A stretch of 39,565 bases of DNA, from positions 1-39,565 of the forward strand of contig DUPT01000008.1 in the NCBI GenBank assembly GCA_012838225.1, given 5' to 3'. How positions within the stretch are numbered: position 1 is the first letter of the stretch; each line of letters begins with the position of its first letter. The notes beneath the pieces were generated by a model. The model worked only from the letters and a program-made list of their open reading frames with translations, did no database searches and was not told the origin of the DNA. Shown piece by piece: positions 32,957 through 39,565 of the stretch. This DNA comes from Tissierellia bacterium (lineage in GTDB: Bacteria > Bacillota > Clostridia > Peptostreptococcales > Acidaminobacteraceae). The translations under genes were made by a program, and so were the position numbers.

Positions 32957-34638
32957 TGACAGGTACTATTATGAAATATCCTTTTTACACCATCGAACCG
33001 GTCCAGGATACACGAGGGCTATTTGAGCGTTGCCTAAAGCACTACGCCGACCGGATCATTTTCAAAGAATATACGCTTGATCGAACCTTGATCGCACTAA
33101 GCTATAAGCATTTTCTCAATCAGGTCGAGGCTTTGGGTACCGCCCTGCTAAATAACACCGGGGTCGGGAAGCACTTCGGGATCCTGGGTGATAATTCGAT
33201 CGGATGGGTCCAGGCCTACCTGAGTGTGATCACGGGCCTCGGTGTCGCTGTTCCGCTCGATAAGGAGATGACAGAGGACATCCTCGAACAGCTCATCAAA
33301 AAAGGCGACTGCGACTACCTATTCGTCTCGAATAGATTTTTCCCGATGGCTCAGCGGATCTTTGAACGAGTCGATCGCTTAGAGCGACTGATCGTGATCG
33401 ATCCGCAGTATGAGGTCGATTACGGGGAGCACTGGTTATTGTCTCAGCTGATCGAGTTTGGGCGTCAGCTGCGCTTCTTTGGCGATCGCTCCTATACGGA
33501 ACTGCCGATCGATCACAATGCTCTGTGTGAGATCCTGTTTACCTCCGGGACCACCGGTGCCAATAAGGGCGTGATGCTCAGTCAAAAGAATCTGGCGACC
33601 GTGATCAATGGAGCCGTCAGTGTCATCAGCCCGCCGGGCGAGACCATCTCTTTGCTGCCGATCAGCCATGCCTATGAATGCAGTTGTCATATCCTGGGCG
33701 GGATGTATCTGGGGGCAACCATCTGTTTTAATGATTCCTTGAAAAATGTGTCAAGGAACTTCGCACTATTCCAGCCCAATTTCACCTTGGTGGTGCCGAT
33801 GATCCTAGAGAGCTTCCACCGTCAGATCTGGAAGAGCATCCAGAACAACTACCTGACCAAGCACGTCCAATACGGTCTGGCCGTCTCCAACCTGATCCGC
33901 CGCTTCGGCATCGATCAGCGCCGGCTTTATTTCAAACCGATCCACCAGTCGTTTGGCGGAAATTTCCATCGCATCGTCTGCGGCGGAGCACCGCTGGCAC
34001 CCGATCTGGCGCAAAACCTGATCGATCTCGGCATCGAGGTGGTCAATGGCTATGGTATCACTGAGTGCGGACCCCTCGTCAGCTGTTCTCGCTTTGACTG
34101 GAAGAAAAAGGTCGGCTCCGTCGGTCGACCGATCCCCGACTGCAATGTCCGGATCAGTCAAGAGGGCGAGATCCAGGTCAAAGGGGGCAATGTGATGCTG
34201 GGCTACTACGGTGATCCGGCCGCCACCAAAGACAGCTTCACCGACGACGGCTGGCTTCGCACCGGCGATATCGGCCGACTCGATAAGGACGGCTTCTTAT
34301 ATGTCGATGGCCGGCTAAAAAACCTGATCATCTTGCCCAATGGCAAAAATGTCCATCCGGAGATGATCGAGGGCTTGCTCTCGAAAAAGCTGAGCTATGT
34401 CAAAGAATCGATCGTCTATGCCAATGGCGACCACTTGATCAAGGCCGCCTGCTATCTCGACCCGGAGTTTTCTCAAGCCCACGGTGAAAAGTCACTCGAT
34501 ATTTTGCGACAAGACGTCCGCCGCTTCAATCAATTGATGCCGGCCTATATGCAGATTGGGGATATCGAGCTGGTCGAGACGGAGTTTATCAAAACCACCA
34601 CCCGAAAAATCAAACGCCATCTCTACAAAGGAGTCTAG
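32956..34638 (+). CDS. AMP-forming acyl/aminoacyl ligase (adenylation enzyme)
   Basis: This 560-residue ANL-superfamily enzyme activates a carboxylic acid with ATP. Its core motifs are LFTSGTTGANKGVMLS (near 196), NGYGITECGP (near 365), GWLRTGDIGRLDKDGFLYVD and NGKNVHPEMIE, with the catalytic Lys of TTTRKIKR near the end. The carrier protein and phosphopantetheinyl transferase that follow suggest it loads the carrier, not free CoA. Whether the substrate is a fatty acid or an amino acid cannot be told. GTG 32956 has GAGGGG seven bases upstream. ATG 32971 is an alternative that would begin MKYPFYTIEP. It is the first enzyme of the cluster. Confidence 0.88.
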   Translation: MTGTIMKYPFYTIEPVQDTRGLFERCLKHYADRIIFKEYTLDRTLIALSYKHFLNQVEALGTALLNNTGVGKHFGILGDNSIGWVQAYLSVITGLGVAVPLDKEMTEDILEQLIKKGDCDYLFVSNRFFPMAQRIFERVDRLERLIVIDPQYEVDYGEHWLLSQLIEFGRQLRFFGDRSYTELPIDHNALCEILFTSGTTGANKGVMLSQKNLATVINGAVSVISPPGETISLLPISHAYECSCHILGGMYLGATICFNDSLKNVSRNFALFQPNFTLVVPMILESFHRQIWKSIQNNYLTKHVQYGLAVSNLIRRFGIDQRRLYFKPIHQSFGGNFHRIVCGGAPLAPDLAQNLIDLGIEVVNGYGITECGPLVSCSRFDWKKKVGSVGRPIPDCNVRISQEGEIQVKGGNVMLGYYGDPAATKDSFTDDGWLRTGDIGRLDKDGFLYVDGRLKNLIILPNGKNVHPEMIEGLLSKKLSYVKESIVYANGDHLIKAACYLDPEFSQAHGEKSLDILRQDVRRFNQLMPAYMQIGDIELVETEFIKTTTRKIKRHLYKGV

Positions 34639-34639
34639 T

Positions 34640-34870
34640 ATGCTACAGGATATTATTTTAGAAGTTCTAAGTGATTATGTTGAATTTGAAGACGGCCAAT
34701 TGACCCCGGAGACCCACCTGGTCAAGGATCTGGAGCTTTCGAGCTATGACCGGATCTGTCTGATGGGTGATCTGGAGCGCCGTTTAGGCGTCGAGGTGCC
34801 GGAGGAGCGGATCGCTCGTCTGAGCACCCTCGGTGATGTGGCGGATCTACTGGTCGAACTGAAGGCATGA
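34640..34870 (+). CDS. Stand-alone acyl/peptidyl carrier protein
   Basis: This 76-residue carrier protein has the four-helix pattern ILEVLSDYVEFEDGQLTPE, then the attachment site DLELSSYDRICLMGDLE, where Ser35 would carry phosphopantetheine. The usual DSL or DSM motif is SSY here. It begins one base after the ligase stop, with AAAGGAG at the right distance, and its last four bases overlap the transferase gene. The general fatty-acid ACP is usually encoded beside fab genes, so this is a dedicated carrier. Confidence 0.9.
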   Translation: MLQDIILEVLSDYVEFEDGQLTPETHLVKDLELSSYDRICLMGDLERRLGVEVPEERIARLSTLGDVADLLVELKA

Positions 34871-35439
34871 TCTGGCTGGCACCGGTGACAGAAGCGCTGA
34901 GCTTAGCCCAGCAGCACCGGGCGGTCTGGCAACTGCTCCATCACGCTCTGGCCGAACATGGGATCACCCTCAGGCCTGAGCGGATCGAGTATTCGCCTAC
35001 GGGAAAGCCTAGTCTGGCCGATCAGTCGGTCCATTTTTCGCTGTCGCATGATCCGACCATGGTGGCTGCAATCACCGGGACTTGTCCGGTCGGGATCGAT
35101 GTCGAAGCCATCCGTCCCTTTAGACAGGTGGCTCTGGCTATGGCCTTTAGCCCGCAGGAGCAGGCCAGGATACAAGACAGTCCTCAGCCGGAGCTGAGCT
35201 TCTTTGCCCGTTGGTGTCTTAAAGAAAGTGAATTGAAACGAAAGGGAGGCGTCCTTGACAAGTCGATCCGCCGGCTAAGCTATCCCGAAGCCTTCTCCTG
35301 GGAGAGACAAGCTCTTACACCCATCGAGCGGGTTTCAGCTGAGCAATGGCTGATCATCACGAAGCGACACGTCATCGCCGTCTCAGGTATACATTATGAC
35401 AACGCCCAACAAAGGAAAATCCGATTTCATCGTCTTTGA
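34867..35439 (+). CDS. Sfp-type 4'-phosphopantetheinyl transferase
   Basis: This 190-residue enzyme transfers phosphopantetheine from CoA to the carrier Ser. The signature GIDVEAI (76-82) holds the metal ligands Asp78 and Glu80, and FFARWCLKESELKRKG holds Trp116, Lys119 and Glu120. SPTGKPSL and FSLSHD before it are also conserved. It is somewhat short for Sfp. It overlaps the carrier gene by 4 bases (ATGA) and the ABC ATPase gene by 44 bases, so it belongs to the same transcript. It most probably acts on the neighbouring carrier. Confidence 0.9.
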   Translation: MIWLAPVTEALSLAQQHRAVWQLLHHALAEHGITLRPERIEYSPTGKPSLADQSVHFSLSHDPTMVAAITGTCPVGIDVEAIRPFRQVALAMAFSPQEQARIQDSPQPELSFFARWCLKESELKRKGGVLDKSIRRLSYPEAFSWERQALTPIERVSAEQWLIITKRHVIAVSGIHYDNAQQRKIRFHRL

Positions 35440-36121
35440 TCATGTGACAAAGATCTATCGGACCGGTGAGACCGAGATCCAGGCCTTAGCCGGCACAAGC
35501 TTTACCATCGGGGAGGGAGAGCTTGTCATCGTTGCCGGACCATCGGGGGCCGGTAAAAGTACGGTCCTGAACATTCTCGGGGGAATGGACAAATTGACCG
35601 AAGGCACGGTAACGGTCGATGGCCGGGACATCAGTGCCTATGGGGATAAACAGCTCACGCTCTATCGGCGGGATGATATCGGATTCGTCTTTCAATTTTA
35701 TAATCTGATCCCCAATCTGAGTGCCCGGGAAAATGTCGAACTGGCCGCCTATACGGTGGCCGAGCCGCTCGAGATCGATCAACTGATGCACGATGTCGGC
35801 CTGCAGGATCGGATGGATAATTTCCCGTCCCAGCTATCGGGTGGGGAGCAGCAACGGGTAGCTATCGCTCGAGCCATGGCCAAAAACCCCAAGCTCCTTC
35901 TATGCGATGAACCGACCGGAGCCCTCGATTATGAGACGAGCCGCTCGATCCTTAAGCTGCTGCAACAGACATGTCATACCACCGGTAAGACGGTCGTCAT
36001 CATCACCCATAACCTGGCCCTAACGCCGATGGCTGATCGGGTGATCCGCATCAAAAACGGTCTGGCCGAGGAAGTCCTGCTTCAACCAGACCCCCAACCG
36101 GTGGAAAGTCTGGAGTGGTAA
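35396..36121 (+). CDS. ABC transporter ATPase, LolD/MacB type
   Basis: This 241-residue ATPase has Walker [10 protein letters not shown] (near 49), Q-loop [16 protein letters not shown], signature [16 protein letters not shown] (near 148), Walker [13 protein letters not shown] and H-loop ITHN. The [15 protein letters not shown] pattern is typical of the family that works with FtsX-type permeases. The start lies 44 bases inside the transferase gene; a weak AGG precedes it. The permease begins two bases after its stop, so the two form one transporter. Confidence 0.9.
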   Translation: MTTPNKGKSDFIVFDHVTKIYRTGETEIQALAGTSFTIGEGELVIVAGPSGAGKSTVLNILGGMDKLTEGTVTVDGRDISAYGDKQLTLYRRDDIGFVFQFYNLIPNLSARENVELAAYTVAEPLEIDQLMHDVGLQDRMDNFPSQLSGGEQQRVAIARAMAKNPKLLLCDEPTGALDYETSRSILKLLQQTCHTTGKTVVIITHNLALTPMADRVIRIKNGLAEEVLLQPDPQPVESLEW

Positions 36122-36122
36122 G

Positions 36123-39100
36123 ATGAATCGCAGTGTAGTCAAAGACTTTCTCCGCGAACTGAAAAACTCGTTCAGCCGCTTTGTCTCGATCTTTTTTATC
36201 GTCTTGGTCGGGGTGGCCTTTTTTGCCGGCATCAAAGCCGCGGTGCCCGATATGCAGTACACCGCCGATCGGTTTTATGATGAGAGCCGGCTGTATGATA
36301 TCCGGGTATTCAGTCCGCTCGGTCTGACAGAAGACGATATTACGGCCTTGGCCGAGAGTGAGGGCGTCGCCCGGGTCGATGCCGGCTATATGGCCGATGT
36401 CATCACCCGGATCGACAGCCTGGAGCTGGTGTTTCGGGTGCATTCTCTGCCAACGAATATGAATCAGCTGATCGTGACTAAAGGAAGATTGCCCGAAGCC
36501 TCGGGGGAGTGCGTCATCGAAGACTCCAAAAACGTCGACCTTGACCTGGCTCTCGGAGACACCATCAAGCTAAGCTCAGGCCGTCCGGATAAAACGATCG
36601 AGGAATCACTGGCTCGCGATGAATTCACCATCGTCGGCACGGTTCGAAGTGCCGACTATCTTACATACGAAAAGGGTCACACCGATCTTGGCAGCGGCAG
36701 CATCAATTTCTTTATGATGATCCCGCCTGAGGATTTTTCCTATCCGGTCTATGTCGAAGCGCTGATCGAGGTGGCCGATGCCCGGGAGCTCAACAGCTTC
36801 TCTAAACAGTATGAGCATACGACCCGCCGGGTCTTGAATCAGGTGGAGAACCTGGGCGGTGAGCGGGCTGAGATCCGGGCTCAGGAGCTGCGGGCCGATG
36901 CCACCAAGGAGCTCAATGAAGCCAAAAAAACCTTTGCCGAACAGGAAAAGGAGTTTGACGACAAAATCGGCCAAGCCGAAACAGACCTGGCCGAAGCCAA
37001 GGACAAACTGGTCTCGGGCGAAGCGACCCTGGAAACAGAACAGAAGAACCTGGAGCGAACCCTGGCTGATGGCTGGGCCCAAGTCCATGAGGGCGAACAG
37101 CAGCTGGCAGCCGCTCAGTCCCAGTATGATCAGTCACTGGCCAGCTATAACACTGTCATGACTGAACACGGCGATCAGATCGCTCAGCTCAATCAACTAT
37201 CCGGTGAGATCGATTCGCTTTATCAAAACGCCCTGGCCGGTCAAAGCCAGATGGAGGCCAGTCTGCAAAATCCTGATCTGACGCAGGAGGAGCGCGCCAA
37301 TCAGCAAGCCATGCTCGATGGCTATTCTCACTTGGTCCAATTGGTCGAGCAGACCAATGGACAAGTCGGTGGGCTCAATAACCTGGCTCAAGGCTCGATC
37401 ACCTCGGCCGAGTCTCAACTGGCATCAGCCGGTAATGCCCTGGCAAATTCTCGCAATCAGTTGGAGCAAGCAAAATCCAAGCTGGTCATGGCCGAGCAAG
37501 AGGGCGAAGCGCAGTTCAAAGCCGCCCGAAGCGAGCTCGATGCCGGCTGGGCGGAGTACCGTGAAGGCGAAGCCGAGTACAACGAGGAGCGAGCCGAGGG
37601 TGAAAAGCAGCTGCAGGATGGCCGAGAGCGGATCATCCGAGCGGAAAACGAGATCGAACGCTTGGCGGCGCCCAAATGGTTCGTGCTCGATCGTGAGAGC
37701 AATATCGGATTGATGACCTATAAGATGACGACCCAGCGGATGAATGCCATCGCCGGGCTGTTTCCGGTCTTTTTTATCCTGGTGGCGGCCCTGGTCTGTC
37801 TCACGACGATGACCCGGATGGTGACCGAACAGCGCTCTCTGATCGGAGCCTATAAGGCGCTGGGCTACTCCAATCTGATTGTAAGCTTCAAATACGTCAG
37901 CTATGCTGCCTTGGCTTCACTGAGCGGTGCCTTGATCGGGATAACGCTTGGCATGAGCTTTTTTCCCAAGGCCATCTTTGAAGCCTGGTCGATGATGTTC
38001 GTCATTCCGGAATTTCTACGTACGCCGCAGTGGCCGCTGGCGATCCTCAGTGTGCTGGTAGCTACCTTAACGATGATGGGCGTGGCCTACTGGGCCACCC
38101 GCCAAGAGCTCCAGGGTGTCCCGGCGGTTCTACTAAGGCCCAAGCCGCCGACCGGTGGCGGCCGGATCCTGCTCGAGCGCTTCAAGGGCTTTTGGCGCCG
38201 ACTCTCCTTTATGCAGAAGGTCACCTCGCGCAATATCTTCCGCTATAAAAAGCGGTTTTGGATGACGGTGGCCGGGGTCATGGGTTGTTCGGCCCTCCTC
38301 TTGGCAGGACTGGGCATGAATAACTCGGTCTCTCAGGTGGTCGACCAGCAGTTTGGTGAGATATTCCAATACGATATGGCGATCGGTCTATCGCTTGAAG
38401 GCGATGTCGAAGACGCCCGGGCTGAGGTCAAAAGTTTCCTCGAGGATCATGAGAGTGTGACGGGCTTTATCCCGGTCAGTAATTTTAATGCCGAGGTGGA
38501 TGATCAAAGTGATGTCCTACCGCTCACCCTGATCGTACCGCAGCAGACCGATGGTTTTTCCGACTACATCGCCCTGCGTCAGCGCCATGATCAAACACCG
38601 ATCGAATTGAGCGGCCCGGGGATTGTTATCAGTGAAAAGCTGGCCCGCACGATGGGGTTGACAGTCGGGGATTATCTCAGTCTTCGGGTGAATGAAATCA
38701 CCAAAAAAGTTGAGATCAAGGCCATCACCGAGCAATATGTCTTCCACTATGGCTATATGGATCCGGCCTACTACGAAACGATCTTTCGCCGGACAGCCCA
38801 AACCAATGGCTATCAGGTCCATCTGGCGCCGGAGGCGGATGCCCAGGCGATATCGGATACCTTATCGGCTAAAGAAGAGGTGGCCAATGTCCTGCTCTAC
38901 AAAATGATGGCCGAAAGCTTTGATGAACAGGTCTCAAGTCTGCAGAGCATTGTGGCGCTGATTATCATCTCGGCCGGTATCTTGGCCTTTGTCGTGTTAT
39001 ATAACCTAAGCAATATCAATATCACCGAGCGGATCCGGGAGATCGCCACCCTGAAGGTTTTGGGCTTCTTCAATCGCGAAGTGACGAGCTATGTCTATCG

Positions 39101-39341
39101 TGAGATCTTTATCCTAGCCTTGGTCGGCTGTCTATCGGGTCTCATGATCGGGATCGGCCTACACCGTCTGGTGATGGTCGCGATCGAACAGGACAATATC
39201 ATGTTCGGTTATGCCATCGAACCGATGAGCTTTGTCTATGCCTTCTTATTGACGATGAGCTTTACTGTCTTAGTCAATCTCGTGATGTATCGCAAGCTGG
39301 TCACGATCCCGATGGTCGAATCACTCAAGAGTATTGAATAA
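36123..39341 (+). CDS. FtsX/MacB-type ABC permease with a long coiled-coil insertion
   Basis: This 1072-residue permease has one helix near 20-42, an outside domain, a coiled coil from about 246 to 514 rich in Ala, Glu and Gln, then helices near 545-565, 591-616 and 637-660. A second half follows with a helix near 712-735, an outside domain and three helices near 942-966, 995-1014 and 1036-1056. The two halves are FtsX repeats. Ordinary family members have 350-850 residues, and the coiled coil may reach across the cell wall. GGAGTGGTAAG precedes the ATG. It probably exports or shuttles the product of the cluster. Confidence 0.9.
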   Translation: MNRSVVKDFLRELKNSFSRFVSIFFIVLVGVAFFAGIKAAVPDMQYTADRFYDESRLYDIRVFSPLGLTEDDITALAESEGVARVDAGYMADVITRIDSLELVFRVHSLPTNMNQLIVTKGRLPEASGECVIEDSKNVDLDLALGDTIKLSSGRPDKTIEESLARDEFTIVGTVRSADYLTYEKGHTDLGSGSINFFMMIPPEDFSYPVYVEALIEVADARELNSFSKQYEHTTRRVLNQVENLGGERAEIRAQELRADATKELNEAKKTFAEQEKEFDDKIGQAETDLAEAKDKLVSGEATLETEQKNLERTLADGWAQVHEGEQQLAAAQSQYDQSLASYNTVMTEHGDQIAQLNQLSGEIDSLYQNALAGQSQMEASLQNPDLTQEERANQQAMLDGYSHLVQLVEQTNGQVGGLNNLAQGSITSAESQLASAGNALANSRNQLEQAKSKLVMAEQEGEAQFKAARSELDAGWAEYREGEAEYNEERAEGEKQLQDGRERIIRAENEIERLAAPKWFVLDRESNIGLMTYKMTTQRMNAIAGLFPVFFILVAALVCLTTMTRMVTEQRSLIGAYKALGYSNLIVSFKYVSYAALASLSGALIGITLGMSFFPKAIFEAWSMMFVIPEFLRTPQWPLAILSVLVATLTMMGVAYWATRQELQGVPAVLLRPKPPTGGGRILLERFKGFWRRLSFMQKVTSRNIFRYKKRFWMTVAGVMGCSALLLAGLGMNNSVSQVVDQQFGEIFQYDMAIGLSLEGDVEDARAEVKSFLEDHESVTGFIPVSNFNAEVDDQSDVLPLTLIVPQQTDGFSDYIALRQRHDQTPIELSGPGIVISEKLARTMGLTVGDYLSLRVNEITKKVEIKAITEQYVFHYGYMDPAYYETIFRRTAQTNGYQVHLAPEADAQAISDTLSAKEEVANVLLYKMMAESFDEQVSSLQSIVALIIISAGILAFVVLYNLSNINITERIREIATLKVLGFFNREVTSYVYREIFILALVGCLSGLMIGIGLHRLVMVAIEQDNIMFGYAIEPMSFVYAFLLTMSFTVLVNLVMYRKLVTIPMVESLKSIE

Positions 39342-39362
39342 TATCAAAGGAAAGGTAGAAAT

Positions 39363-39565
39363 ATGCAGACGTATCCGATGACGCCCGGCCAAGATATCAT
39401 TTTCGTTCAACAAAAGTTTTCGTATAACAAGGCCATCTCCAATATCAATATGATGATGGTGTTTGAGTTTGAGGTCGATGAGCAGCTCATGAAGCAGGCC
39501 TTGGTGCTGGCTATCCAGCGCAATCAATCGGCCAGTATGCGGTTGTGCAAAGAGAATAAACAAAC
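39363..39565 (+). CDS. Condensation-domain protein, N-terminal part (cut by window end)
   Basis: The frame starts at ATG 39363 with AAAGGAAAGGTAGAAAT upstream and is open to the last base. PMTPGQDIIFVQQKF, then NINMMMVFEFEVDEQLMKQA and LAIQRNQSASMRL fit the start of an NRPS condensation domain, where the first helix and the LR-like end of the second helix are conserved. The catalytic HHxxxDG lies beyond the window. As the next gene after the transporter, it would join the activated group on the carrier to an acceptor. Confidence 0.72.
   Translation, partial: MQTYPMTPGQDIIFVQQKFSYNKAISNINMMMVFEFEVDEQLMKQALVLAIQRNQSASMRLCKENKQ

Noticed and set aside
1..39565. CRISPR arrays, rRNA genes, riboswitches and replication origins
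   Set aside because: No regularly spaced repeats, no rRNA sequence and no conserved riboswitch core were seen in any intergenic stretch.

Overview
The window looks like chromosomal DNA of a Gram-positive (Bacillota, probably clostridial-type) bacterium, likely anaerobic or facultative. The grounds are a sortase-type (LPSTG) surface protein with Cna-B repeats, a LytTR two-component system beside a heterodimeric ABC exporter, an ECF sigma factor with a Sigma_reg-type anti-sigma, pyruvate phosphate dikinase, an acetyl/butyryl-type CoA-transferase, a Cys-rich Crp/Fnr regulator with a DUF438/hemerythrin protein, strong AGGAGG-type ribosome binding sites and TTGACA/TATAAT promoters. Base composition is near 50% GC by eye with a striking density of GATC. 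I cannot name the genus.

Layout. 1-1150: AT-rich flank with a decayed reading frame, a small YrdB-like membrane protein and tRNA-Ala(CGC) with its own promoter and terminator. 1300-6490: LytTR response regulator, GHKL kinase with almost no sensor domain, then two ABC exporter half-transporters behind a terminator/attenuator. 6600-8070: unknown polytopic membrane protein and a solitary IS200-type element whose transposase lacks one HUH histidine. 8240-12460: cardiolipin synthase, LysR regulator, GH29 fucosidase and an orphan AT-rich HigA-like protein. 12460-16840: CofE-like protein facing a run of three GNAT proteins and a HAD phosphatase. 16880-18460: broken ArsR-type regulator and a minus-strand operon of an SRPBCC protein and two tandem SnoaL-like proteins. 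18580-23840: cytidylate-kinase-like protein, MATE pump, 55-aa membrane protein, a 5-formyl-THF cyclo-ligase/GNAT fusion, and the ECF sigma/anti-sigma pair with an ECF-type promoter. 23830-27400: minus-strand DUF438-hemerythrin/Crp operon diverging from a CoA-transferase across a perfect CRP-type palindrome. 27400-30260: ppdK with two tandem promoters.

30270-39565 is the most interesting part. An orphan NarL-type response regulator diverges, across 320 bp holding inverted and direct repeats, from a signal-peptide/LPSTG Cna-B protein. Directly behind that come an acyl/amino-acyl-AMP ligase, a stand-alone acyl carrier protein, an Sfp-type phosphopantetheinyl transferase, a LolD/MacB-type ABC ATPase, a 1072-aa FtsX-type permease with a roughly 270-residue coiled coil, and the start of a condensation-domain protein that runs off the window. 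The gene set has the logic of a compact dissociated NRPS-like pathway (activate, load, condense, export) coupled to a cell-surface protein. Its product is unknown.

Starts were re-chosen where a ribosome binding site or promoter favoured an internal codon; this is stated in each entry. Function assignments rest on motifs read by eye; no database search was run.
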